From: Bondarzewia mesenterica
Taxonomy: Eukaryota; Basidiomycota; Agaricomycetes; Russulales; Bondarzewiaceae
Direction of reading: 5' to 3'
Assembly (NCBI GenBank): GCA_004802705.1
Contig: SGPL01000086.1
Coordinates: 18,047 to 82,046 of the forward strand
Length of the DNA: 64,000 nt
Both the position numbers and the translations under genes were made by a program. Under the pieces are notes generated by a model that ran no database searches, was not told the DNA's origin, and worked only from the letters and a program-made list of their open reading frames with translations. Shown here piece after piece: positions 25,624 through 36,795 of this stretch; the first letter of the stretch is position 1; every line of letters starts with the position of its first letter.

Positions 25624-27335
25624 GATTTTCCAATGGCCTCTTGTTCTCATTGAACGCCAATTTCTCCACCGCACGGCTAATTGAGGTACCCTCCGTCAAT
25701 GTGGCTCTAACGAACTGCTGCTGATCGGCCCCCGCAGATACGGTAATTGCACCCGCCTCGAGCAACGCACGCTCAAGATCGTCAATAAGGTCCGTAGGAT
25801 CTTCAATACCAACACACAGGCGAATGAGGTCCTCCGGTAGCCCGCGAGCGGCCCTCGTAGCAGCGTCGATCGAGGCATGCCTAATGCCAAACACAAATCA
25901 GAAAAAGCACAAAAACGCCCCACGGCGCCGAATGGCGAGCGAAGCATAAGACGAGACTCACGACATGACACAAGGCATGCTGATCAGCGAATTGACGCAG
26001 CCGAAACTAACACTGATCCCCCACAGCCGCGTCGCGCCGACGATGCGCTCGCTCATGGCTTTATCCCCCGTCGTGAAGCTCAGCACCGCGCCGTAGCCGT
26101 CGGCAATGCGCTCGTGCACCTCCCTCCCGGGATGGTTTGCCAATCCCGGGTAATTCACTTTGAAGCCGAGACGGTCGAGCATGGCTGCGACGTTCATGGC
26201 CGTCGTCTGCTGCCTGTCCATTCTGATGGCGAGCGTCTTGACGCCACGCAGGAGGAGGAAGCAATCGAAGGGCGTCAGCGCGTTTCCGATGGAGTTAATC
26301 ACGAACGCCATTTGCTGCAAATGCAGGAACTCAAATCAGTACGATATACACCACTGCTATTGTCGCGATGCCTGACTGACCTTAGCGAGGTCGTCCCGAT
26401 TGCAGGCAATGATCCCTGCCATAAGATCATGATGTCCACTCAAGTACTTGGTCGCACTATCGTACACGATATCCGCACCATGCTCGAGTGGCCTCTGCAG
26501 GTACGGACTCATCATCGTATTATCGACCACGATGATTGCGTTAGGCGCGCGTTCCTTAACGTCCGCCGCGATGGTTGCCAAATCCGCAATTTTCAGCAAT
26601 GGGTTCGTCGGACTTTCCAGGAGCACCATGGCGGTCCTGCCTGCCTTTATATGCTCGTGGAGCGCTTCGGGATTGGTGGTATCGACGTGGTGAACAATGA
26701 CACCAACGTGAGTCCTGAGGTAGGTTAAAAGGCGATTGGTTCCACCGTAGAGATCGTCGCCGGCAATGACCTCGTCTCCGGGCTTGAGGAGGCGGAGAAT
26801 CACGTCTAAAGCGGCCATGCCAGAAGAGACTGCGAAGGCATGTGATGCGGAGGAAATCTTGGCGATGTGGTGTTCTACAAAGCCACGATATCAATAAACA
26901 AGTTCCACAGATGAGGGAATCAAAGAGAAGAGATGGTGTATTGGATTCAAGCATGCAACAGACTTCGTTTGTGGTACAGCCGAAATAATAGACTGCATAA
27001 CATTCCTGTAGTCACGGAGAACAATGACGGACGGAAGGACGTCTGACATTGGACCCCCCCCTCCCCAATATTCCCCGCAGAGACTATGAAAGACTGCACT
27101 CACCCAAATGAGTTCTCGTCGGGTTTCCGCTCCTCGAGTAGTCATACTCCCCACCGATACCCTTGAATGTAGATGACTGGTAGATCGGCACAGAGCTAGA
27201 CCCATACTGGTCCTTCTGGTCCGGATTTTCAACCGTCGCACAGAGGGTCGCGAAGCGGTAGGGCTGGCGAGGACGATAAGGTGACTCGGGCTCGGGAGTG
27301 GGCAGGTCGTGCCCCGGTATAAGGGTGCCCTTCAT
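23789..27335 (-). CDS. Cystathionine beta-lyase - mevalonate kinase fusion protein
   Basis: One minus-strand reading starts at 27335 (MKGTLIPGHDLPTPEPES) and ends at 23789 (ARGKWLYV). The first roughly 405 residues are a PLP-dependent Cys/Met-metabolism enzyme and the last roughly 430 are mevalonate kinase (modules listed separately). The exon 25880-25556 is open throughout. It holds the end of the lyase (SIDAATRAARGLPEDLIRLCVGIEDP, then LERALLEAGA), a linker of about 40 residues, then the kinase start REWFVSAPGKVILFGEHAVVHGV. No stop codon ends the lyase and no in-frame ATG precedes the kinase motif. Phase also holds on entry (ATGTC|GTGAGT to ATTAG|GCATGCC gives SHASI) and exit (GGTGTG|GTGAGT to TAG|ACTGCG gives VTAVAAS). 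Lyase role: cystathionine to homocysteine. Kinase role: mevalonate to 5-phosphomevalonate. A single bifunctional polypeptide is the direct reading; separate transcripts from an internal promoter are the alternative. Confidence 0.85.
25749..27335 (-). other. Cystathionine beta-lyase module (STR3/MetC-like, PLP enzyme)
   Basis: The N-terminal half of the fusion shows YQSSTFKGIGGEYDYSRSGNPTR, SSGMAALDVILRLLKPGDEVIAGDDLYGGTNRLL, VDNTMMSPYLQRPLEHGADI, the PLP-lysine segment SATKYLSGHHDLMAGI, FDCFLLLRGVKTLAIRMDRQ, and SFGCVNSLISMPCVMSHASI. This set, especially YDYSRSGNPTR and DNTMMSP, fits cystathionine beta-lyase rather than gamma-synthase; gamma-lyase is the closest alternative. It would act in methionine biosynthesis. 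The lyase module appears complete. Confidence 0.88.
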
Positions 27336-27589
27336 CTTTCAGTCTATGAGATGGGAATTAAAGCAGGAGCACAGGAAAGATATTCCAATATTTACGGCGC
27401 AAGGTCAGGAAGTAATGTAAGAAAGCAAAGGGTGAAGAAATGAGACGATTTCGAAGAGTTTGGGAAGAAGGATGACCGTGAGACAGTATGGCGAGCTCAG
27501 TTTCGCAACAGCCTATGAATGTGATCGGAGTCTGCTTCGCTTTGCTTTATACTGTTCGCTGCTTGCTCGGCCGATGATTACGGGGGCTG
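27336..27589. promoter_or_regulatory. Divergent promoter between fusion gene and ZNHIT1 gene
   Basis: The 254 bp spacer lies between two opposed start codons (27335 minus, 27590 plus). No TATA box near either start was convincing. It is the only obvious promoter upstream of the lyase-kinase fusion. Confidence 0.45.
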
Positions 27590-28320
27590 ATGGCTCCTCG
27601 ACGACACCAGCGTCTGTGATTTCTAGTTATCTTCTGCGGGGGAGGTTTGTCATTCATCATATGATTCGTGTTTTTCTTGTTTTCCGTTTACAGCAGCGAG
27701 GCAGTCTCAATCTGTCGCGAAGCCACCCGTTGGCTCAGAGGTAGTTTCAAAGCGCACGAAGAGACACCTCGACGAGCTCGAGGTACGTCATCCGTCGTTC
27801 TCTCTCTGTATTATCTCTGACCACTTTGTCTTTGGACGTTCAGAGATCTAACTATGCAGAACCGTCGGGTTTGTACGCGGGCGTAGAAGATGACGAAGAA
27901 GAGACTGGGAAGACTGCCAAGGGCCGTGCTCGGCAGACCATCTCGGACAAGCGCAACATCAGCGCTGGCGGGCCGGGAGCGAAGCGCAAAAAGTCGACAA
28001 TGAACGTTCGAACTGCCATTCTATATCGGAAGAGGTTGGCGGAGTTAATAGAGGAGTCGGTGTGTGTTCCCGTATAAAAATCTGCTCTGCACTTCACTGA
28101 TTATCACATTTGTTCTGAATAGCGAATAGCGGACTTTCCGGCGACTGTGCCAACGTATCTGACCGCTGCAGCCGCTCCTCCCAAGGAACCTCCACGCATG
28201 CTCTGCTCGGTGTGTGGCTACTGGGGACGATACAAATGCAAAAAGTGCGCGATGCCATATTGCGACTTGAACTGCCAGGGAGTACACGACGAGACGAGAT
28301 GCGAGAGGCGTGTGATATGA
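27590..28320 (+). CDS. HIT-type zinc finger protein, SWR1 complex subunit VPS71/ZNHIT1
   Basis: The model starts at 27590 (MAPRRHQ), with introns after CACCAGC (weak donor GTCTGT), after CTCGAG (27782) and after GAGTCG. It yields ARQSQSVAKPPVGSEVVSKRTKRHLDELE, ERSNYAEPSGLYAGVEDDEEE, a basic linker and the C-terminal zf-HIT domain MLCSVCGYWGRYKCKKC, AMPYCDLNCQGVHDETRC. The position of the finger at the extreme C terminus and the preceding FPATVPTYLTAAA stretch fit ZNHIT1/Vps71. That subunit of the SWR1 remodeller exchanges H2A for H2A.Z. The first exon is short and its start is the least certain point. Confidence 0.87.
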
Positions 28321-28926
28321 TGGTAGGCTTCATTTTCTGGTCGTTTCGTACGACCGACGTAGGATGTACGATACATTTTCAGCAGCACCTAACCTCATCC
28401 AATAGCCCCTAACCTTGGCTGCATTAAACCGACGATCTCGGGCCTTGCCTCCCCCCTCGCAGATGGTACGATCTGTTCAGAGGTTATCTTGAAAGCCATA
28501 TGTAATGCGCTCCAGCATAACGGAGTCTGCACCAGATTCAAGTTCGAAGTACTGTGCCTCTATCTAATCTCGAATTCAACGAAGCCGGCTATCGTTACAT
28601 TCTCCGAGAAGATTTGTGAATCGCGTTTCTAACTTTGTGACCGATTATGACATGCGAGATCATGACACTCGTTATGGGCTTCTCGAGTTTTTGTGAGCGT
28701 ACTATGTCTTGTCATTTCGGCCGTAACAATTGTAAAAACTCGGCCGGTTTGACTGGTTGAAACGCGAAACGCGATTTCATTGGCCGAGGTTGAGGAAGGA
28801 AAGAACGTGAGCGGCGATTGCCGAATACATGACTCGAAGATTTGCCCTTTGATTTCTCTTCATCCACTAGAATTCCTTCCTTTCTCTCAACGTTCACTTT
28901 CCTCACCTCTCTCACAACCAAAAGAA
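28321..28926. other. Spacer upstream of homocitrate synthase
   Basis: Contains the 3' end of the HIT-finger gene and the homocitrate synthase promoter, with a C/T-rich leader at 28850-28920. No gene or TATA box seen. Confidence 0.45.
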
Positions 28927-30763
<1,837 letters not shown>

Positions 30764-31777
30764 GGCACCTGGGCCCCCGTCTCTCTCTCTCTTTTTCTAT
30801 CGCCCTGTCACCCTGTCGCCCTGTCATTCCCTCATCCCGTTTCTTGAGATGTTTTTCGCGCATTCTGGACGCACACTCGCATTATACTTGTTGCATCTTC
30901 CCATACCTCACTGTCCGCATCCTCGGTCTTTACCACCTCTTTGCCATGCAAAAAAGCCGGCGTGCAGCTGGTCCGTCCACCCTTTAATCCATCCATCGTC
31001 GGCGCAGACCCGATACCACGTCCCAATGCACCACCATCACCCCTTCTTTCTTTCTCCGTCGTCTGTCGTTCATGATTCCCGCGTGTACACTACAGAATTC
31101 CCACACCCTCCGTGCGTCGTCGTCGATGCGGGGTTCCCCGTCGCCAACTGCGTTTTCTTTGTAAAAGTACGTCAACGTTTTCGTTTGAGATCCAAAATAG
31201 AAGAAGAGCGTTGGAGGTCGCGCGGCTTTTCTTTTTTTTTCTGTCGGAGTGAGACGAACTTCAGGAATCGGTTGTCGGGCGCACAGAAGATGCGCGAGGA
31301 CGTGCACCACCCGACTGCGACTCGATGATCGATCAAGTGCGACGGGGTCGATCGCGATGCGACGGCAATGTATTAAACTGGTACTAGCTAGTACTCTACA
31401 GTAGTGGGGCGGGGGAGGGGAGGTAGTGATACAGACGGCCTACGGTGATGAGTTATGTAGCAAGACGCGAAGAACGAAGAGGAGAAGGGGTGTCCGTGAA
31501 AGGCGTGAAGAGATTCGTCAGTTGCTTGGATGATGGGGAGAAGTCCGTGAGCGCGTTATGGAAGTATGGACAATGGAGAAATTTCGAGAGGATTAAAAAG
31601 TTCGTGATGAGTCGTGAAGCCAGGTGTCTGTCCTCGAGCTCCGCCTGTCCATGCATGTTTTCTTGTTTCGATTCGATTCGATTCGTCAGTAGAGTAACCC
31701 ATCATCCATCCATCGAGGCCGATCAGAGTTGATCAGCGATCAGTCGCCGGGATGGAAGGCTGGATTGTCGAAGGGGT
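30764..31777. other. Convergent spacer, no gene, with small GATTC microsatellite
   Basis: Starts with CT-rich 3' sequence of homocitrate synthase. A plus-strand frame over 30849-31328 is open but low-complexity and unlike any family. A short ATTCG-type microsatellite occurs at about 31667-31687. No RNA gene found. Confidence 0.5.
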
Positions 31778-32370
31778 TCAGTCGGTGATGGTGAACCTCG
31801 GGCTGAAGTTGCCCGAATCGCCGAACACTGCGCGAGCGAGTCAAGTCAGTCAACCAGATCCATCCATAAAAAGGGAGATGTGGGTACGCACGGACGATGG
31901 AATAGTCGATGCCTGGGACGACGTCGGGAACTTGGACTTCGATGCGCCCGAGGAGGATGCTGAAGCCCGAGGCGAGGGTATCTGTTCGCCGTGGCGGAAG
32001 GCACGTTCAACGGGGCTGATCGCAGGAGTACGGTAGGGCAGTGCTCACGGTTCATATCGGTCAGCTCGCCCTTCCTCAGGTAGATGCTTCCAATAGAGTT
32101 CGTGATCTGCGCGGGTGGGTTGGAGACGTCCCTAGAGAAAGAACGTCAAGTCAACACCGGGTGCCGCAGGCGGACGAGGAGGGCTGTGCTGGCGTACCAG
32201 GTGACATTGTGGTGGTTCCCGACTTTCCAGACGGTGCCGCGGTGGGGGTAGAGCACGGCGGGGACGTAGACGTCACGGGGAACGAGGGCGACGGGGGCGG
32301 CAGCGACGAGGGCGAAGAGGGAGACGAGGAAGAGGAGGGTGAAGTGGGCGAGGGTGTTCGTGAACTTCAT
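31778..32370 (-). CDS. Kre9/KNH-domain secreted protein, copy 1
   Basis: Four short exons on the minus strand (start 32370, stop 31778) give about 130 residues. A signal peptide (MKFTNTLAHFTLLFLVSLFALVAAAP) is followed by one Kre9/KNH fold domain: YPHRGTVWKVGNHHNVTWDVSNPPAQITNS, IYLRKGEL, ASGFSILLGRIEVQVPDVVPGIDYSIVLFGDSGNFSPRFTITD. This matches the Ser/Thr-rich GPI-anchored membrane family (PF10342), which is expanded in Agaricomycetes, but here without a Ser/Thr tail or GPI signal, so it is likely secreted. Function is unknown beyond an assumed cell-wall role. Exon structure and promoter are shared with the gene at 34452-35058, so the two are duplicates. Confidence 0.88.
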
Positions 32371-32469
32371 CGTGATGGTCGTTTGATTGTTGTTCGAACA
32401 GGGAGACTGGGAGTTCGTTTGATGTGGAAGAGACTGAGAGCCTGGGGAGACGACGGCTAGGAGCTGTGT

Positions 32470-32475
32470 TTTATA
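32470..32475 (-). promoter_or_regulatory. TATA box of Kre9/KNH copy 1
   Basis: TATAAA on the minus strand about 100 bp upstream of the start codon, preceded by GCGCCC. The same GCGCCCTATAAA core stands at the same distance before copy 2. Confidence 0.6.
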
Positions 32476-33005
32476 GGGCGCAGGGAGTCGGGAAGGAGGA
32501 AGCCGTATGTGAGCTGAGCAGGCCGGCCCGGTCAGTTGACTGCGCCCCGCGTGATGACTGTAGCTCGAGCGCCCTGGTTCAAGTTGCTGTGCTCCGTCTC
32601 AGAAGATAGCCCCGCCTGTACTAGCACTGCACTCGCCAAAACACCAGGGCCAACGTGCCCGCGAACATGAGATCATAGCGGAAATGAGCTGGGACCGCTC
32701 AAGAACTTCGTGTCATGCTCTGCAGATTAATCTTCTCGCAGATTTCGCGCCTGGCCAGCGTCACATCGCACGCGAGACAACGCGATCGGGGCGCGAGATC
32801 CTGCTTCCCCGCATCGTATCTGACGTCGGCAAGCATCCAGCGTTCATCCAGCTAAGGACACGGACGTCATTCGTCCGGACATGAAATGGCCGACCCCCTC
32901 GTTCCACTTGTTCCTCGTCCGTGATTGCTTTGCATTGTTCCTTTCACGACGCCGGCCTATGTGCGCCCCTGTGAATACAGCAAGTCTCCTGGCCCGTTGC
33001 ATGAA

Positions 33006-33493
33006 TGACGGGTGCTAATCACGACGCTTAGAAACCTTCGGTGAATCCCCGCGGGCGATAAGTGCATGCCAGGCATGAGCAGCACGTCGATAGTTGATCA
33101 AACGTATCAATGCCTCCGATGTCGGGGACCTGCATCTTGACCACATGGACGATTCGCATTGTGCATACCGTACCCACGTCCACACGACGGTGCCAACCAA
33201 CCGTTTGAAAGAGTCAACAGCCTTCGGTCCAGTTTCGAGTGCTGTACTCACCACCCCTCCCGCAGGTCCTTTGAGGAGGATCCACGTCTTCAATCAGAGT
33301 TGCAGTTTCGCCGCACGTACCTCTCCGTGCCCACGCGGGACCGACTCACCGTGCATGATGACCAAGTTCCTTCCTGCGCAGGCCCACTCTGTCTTGTCCG
33401 TGCGCGCGAACAGCGCTTCGACCCATTCCAAGTCGTCCGCACTCGACTTCCACACGACCAGAAGAACGCAAAGGATGATCGATGAGGGTCCAC
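33006..33493 (-). pseudogene. Decayed fragment of an unrecognised gene
   Basis: The minus strand reads ADDLEWVEALFARTDKTEWA followed by CAGRNLVIMHG at a strong donor (CACG|GTGAGTCG), then TWILLKGPAGG before another donor-like GGTGAGTA, then a part that aligns at DNA level with 36180-36240 (shared CATGTGGTCAAGATGCAGG). No start codon, continuous frame or terminating exon can be joined, so I call it a relic. The family is not recognised. Together with the nearby EWLL-type fragments it may once have been one gene. Confidence 0.35.
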
Positions 33494-33530
33494 TTGTGCT
33501 CCGAGAATTCTCTTCCGGTACTTTACATTA

Positions 33531-33605
33531 GTCTCCCTGAGGCAGAGTAGCCACTCGTCAACGTTTCAACTTTCGTGCCTCAGGATCTTCCTATAGATCT
33601 GATTT
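33531..33605 (-). repeat. Dispersed coding-like segment, copy A
   Basis: On the minus strand it reads YRKILRHE, a stop, then VDEWLLCLRETN. The core AGTAGCCACTC with flanking gtctccctgaggcag is shared with copies at 33740 and 52130. The premature stop shows decay. Confidence 0.55.
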
Positions 33606-33738
33606 TTGCATACGAGTCCTCCACCAACCCGTCCTCTTCATCGCAATCTCCATAATCCAACCTGCGTCATCACGTCCGTACACAAAACGCGAGCAACAGA
33701 CATTGTGGAGAGGGGAAACGAGAGCATACGTACAGGTT

Positions 33739-33815
33739 AGTCTCCCCGAGGCAGAGTAGCCACTCTTCAACGTAACCTTCGTGCATCACGATCCTCCTGT
33801 CTGATCGATCTGATC
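33739..33815 (-). repeat. Dispersed coding-like segment, copy B
   Basis: The minus strand reads RRIVMHEGYVEEWLLCLGET followed by NL and a donor-like GTACGT. It is the best-preserved of three copies. It is preceded by an acceptor-like GATCAGACAG and, before that, FLRYVYL. It looks like one exon of an otherwise missing gene. Confidence 0.55.
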
Positions 33816-34451
33816 CTTAGTACAGGTACACGTAGCGCAGGAACCCGTTACCGTATCAATCAATGGCCGTATTGTCAGGCAAGAGGATGCCGAGGCACTA
33901 AGATTTGGCGACTGGCTACAGTAAGTACTCTAGTGACCTCGGAGAGACTAACCGCATCCACCAAAATCAAACATCTGCGCACTCGGACCTCGAACGTGCA
34001 AAGTCAAAGCGAAGAAAGAAGATGACAAACGAAGAACAAAAACAAGGGCGCAACGGTCCGCGGTGCGTTGTCGGAATTCGTGAGTGTCCTGATGATGATA
34101 TGACAAGTTTGTGAGGCCTTTACGGAGTACGGAGAGAACGACTTCAAGGGAGCACAAAAGTTTGTGATTGTCAAAAACCGAGCCCATACACCTGTCTATA
34201 CACGCATGCTCGTTCGTTCCTTGGATTTGACTCGTCAGCACTAGAGCAATTGCCCATCCATCCGTTGATTCTGAGCACGAGCACAGTGTCAGCACTCTCG
34301 AAACTCAGACACCCCTAGCCGAAAATTCAAAACACAGAAACAGATCCAATCCACTCGAACCCGACGACGAGTTTGATCCGTCATCAGTACTTCAGTCGTC
34401 CGAAAGGCAGGTTGAGGGCGGGGATTGGGATATGCTCGGAATAACTTGATC

Positions 34452-35058
34452 TCAATCGGCGATGGTGAACGCAGGGCTGATGTTGCCCGAATCGCCGAAC
34501 ACTACGCAAATCCATCAGTTCCAAGTTATCAGATCCACAGGTACAGTATGGAAGGAAACATTCGTCACGCACAGACGACGGCATAGTCGTCGCCCGGGAC
34601 GACATCGGGGGCTGTAATTCCGATGGTGCCGAGGAGGATGTCGAACTCCGAGGCGAGGGTGTCTGTTATTATTGTTATTGCGGGAGGGCCGGAATCAGCA
34701 TGCTACTGTCTATGGGGGTTGGAGAGGGTAGGTTAGCGCTTACGGTTGGTGATCAGGGGCCCTTTCCTGAGCACGATGCTGCTTCCAAAGCGGTTCGTGA
34801 TCTGCGCGGGTGGGTTGGAGGTGTCCCTGGGGATTCAAGTCAGCATGGGGTCCTGTGGAGGGACGAAAAGGAATGGCGAGCGTACCAGGTGACGTTGTAT
34901 TGGTTCCCGACTGTCCAGACGGTGCCGGTGTGGGGGTCGAGCACGGGAGGAGTGTAGATGTCAAGGGGGATGAGGACGATCGGGGTGGCAGCCACGAGGG
35001 AGAAGAGGGCGACGAGAGGGAGGGTGGTGAAATGAGCGAGATTGTTCGCGAACTTCAT
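34452..35058 (-). CDS. Kre9/KNH-domain secreted protein, copy 2
   Basis: Same four-exon layout as copy 1 (start 35058, stop 34452). A signal peptide (MKFANNLAHFTTLPLVALFSLVAATP) is followed by DPHTGTVWTVGNQYNVTWDTSNPPAQITNR, IVLRKGPLITN, ASEFDILLGTIGITAPDVVPGDDYAVVLFGDSGNISPAFTIAD. Introns fall at identical places (ACCTG|GTACGC, CAACC|GTAAGC, GTC T|GTGCGT). The two proteins are clearly paralogous but differ at many positions, so the duplication is not very recent, or the copies diverged quickly. Predicted secreted or wall-associated; function unknown. Confidence 0.88.
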
Positions 35059-35159
35059 CTTGATCGTTTGATTATTCTTCGAGGAGGAAGTCTGGGAATT
35101 GTGAAGAGTTCGCGAAAGACTGAAAGCCTGAGGGGACGAAGGCGGGTTTGGAGCTGGGC

Positions 35160-35165
35160 TTTATA
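35160..35165 (-). promoter_or_regulatory. TATA box of Kre9/KNH copy 2
   Basis: TATAAA on the minus strand 102 bp before the start codon, within a GCGCCCTATAAA core identical to that of copy 1. Confidence 0.6.
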
Positions 35166-36247
35166 GGGCGCAGAAGGGAGTCGGGAAGGAAGCCGTTGAT
35201 GGCGCCGTCCTTCGTGATGGAATTCGAAGATCCTATGTGAATTGGCCGGAGGAGCAAAGCCGGATCGGTTGGCTGCTCGTCCCGTGGATGACTGTATTTA
35301 CCAGCCCAATTGCAAAGTGTCGTCGGCGTTCTGGTTCAAGTTGTCGTGCTTCGTTTGAGAGAATAGCCCCGTCCGTGCTGCTCGCCGGAAATACGAGATC
35401 CACCATGCTCGTGAAGCATGAGATCATAAAAGTATGATGACGGACTTGGGCCACGGTGGACTGTTCAAGAACATACACACTCGGGCCTCGACCCTTGAAT
35501 CGAAAGTAATATTACTCCTATATCGTCTTCGCGTTGACAAACACCCACCATTCATCGTTCATCCACATGCACGGCAGACGCAAGCATATATTTGGGCATC
35601 ACATATCCACCAAATACTCGCCAAATATTGTGACTCGTGTGGAAGAAATTTTGGCTGAGTTGCATATCTTGCAGAAATTTGGGTCCTCAGCCAACCACAG
35701 TGCTCAAAACCTGGATATTAACAAAAATATGCGAAGCTCGAAAACACTTCCACAGAAGTCACAAAATATGACCGATATTGAATGAATATGGGGTGCCCCA
35801 AAATCTGCCTCTGTCTGCCGTGATGCTCTCGCACGTATTCAGACCTGAATACGGTACATATGCATGCACTGTCGTCATCCGTCTCTTACATAAAATTCAA
35901 ATACGAACCTCCATCCATCCGTCGGACCGCGGACAATCCATCGCTCTGGTTGCGGTCGTCCCAGGCTACCGCGCCATGCCTCCACCAGTATGTGGAATCG
36001 CTGTAGATTGTCCGAATTCATACCGCGTCGGACATGCGTCATGCCGCGTCTGTAAGTGATCCTGGTCAATTGCGCGATGGGTCCTAATAACCGGATCCAA
36101 GGTCCATCGAGAACGATGCTTGAATCTTCAAAAGGCAAGTATGACATGAGTGGAACGTCTCGATGGCTGACCAAGTACTGTACCAATGCGTCTGTAGCGG
36201 AAGCCCTGCATCTTGACCACATGCGCAATTCGCGCATGTGTACCGCT
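35166..36247. other. Accessory spacer with duplicated promoter and fragment of unknown gene
   Basis: 35166-35440 resembles the copy 1 upstream region (shared CTGGTTCAAGTTG, GAATAGCCCCG and GATGACTGTA patches), showing that the duplication took upstream DNA too. 35875-36237 on the minus strand is an open frame of 120 codons (GPWIRLLGPIAQLTRITYRRG, ...RFVFEFYVRDG) of unknown family. Its beginning aligns with the relic at 33006-33493. I do not call it a gene. Confidence 0.4.
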
Positions 36248-36305
36248 CACTGAACGCTATTGCCCCACCAAGTTGGAAAACTTGGTGGGGCAATAGCGTT
36301 CAGTG
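36248..36305. repeat. Perfect 27 bp inverted repeat with 4-base loop
   Basis: Left arm 36248-36274 is the exact reverse complement of right arm 36279-36305; the loop is GGAA. The arms begin CACTGAACGCTATTGCCCCA. Transcribed RNA would fold into an extremely stable hairpin. It may be a foldback insertion, a tiny inverted duplication or, less likely, a regulatory hairpin. Confidence 0.9.
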
Positions 36306-36553
36306 CTCACATCGTCAACCCGCGTCGGAGCTTGACCCAATGCTCGAGGTCAAGGCAAAGCAGGAAACGCAGTACAATACAGCGTTGGGTAAGGAGCAGT
36401 GAGGTGTGGATCCCGGATGTTTATACGTTTTATTACCATCTATTTGGATTGTACTTAAAAGCAAAGGGGTTGTTTATGAGCTACCAATCATAGTGATTGA
36501 CTGTACCTACCTCGACTCGGGGGAAGCGCAGATGGACCGCCGTGCGGTAGATC

Positions 36554-36578
36554 GGACCTAAACTACTAGTTTAGGTCC
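36554..36578. repeat. Palindrome, 11 bp arms
   Basis: GGACCTAAACT (36554-36564) pairs perfectly with AGTTTAGGTCC (36568-36578) across a 3-base loop. It lies 250 bp from the longer hairpin, in DNA without genes. Confidence 0.75.
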
Positions 36579-36795
36579 ATTTGGCCATAGTTTGCCGGTC
36601 AGCTTTGTTCACCGATAGTGTAATGATTGCTCACCATAGACTCGGCCGACGGAAATATAGGTGTCTAGAGGCCGCGGCCAGACCTATGTTGGAAATGTTG
36701 ATATATAGAGCGCCCTGGAAACAATCTCGAGCACTTGATTGTTTGTGAGGTCGGCTCTATCGGCTATATGTGCAACGAAATACTATGGGTTACTA

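Larger units (their letters stand above)
32476..34451. other. Spacer between Kre9/KNH copies with decayed gene fragments
   Basis: No intact gene. The first 200 bp are the copy 1 promoter and resemble the copy 2 promoter. Coding-like but interrupted pieces lie on the minus strand at 33010-33490, 33531-33600 and 33735-33815 (described separately). Positions 33850-34450 show nothing recognisable. Confidence 0.5.

Noticed and set aside
25556..25880. Hidden intron separating lyase and kinase in the fusion exon
   Set aside because: The only GT...AG pair near the junction (GTGCAATT to CAGCAG) would be about 34 bases, too short for this genome, and would not create a stop or a new ATG.
30849..31328. 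159-codon plus-strand frame after homocitrate synthase
   Set aside because: Compositionally biased, no splice continuation, no recognisable domain; most likely 3' region.
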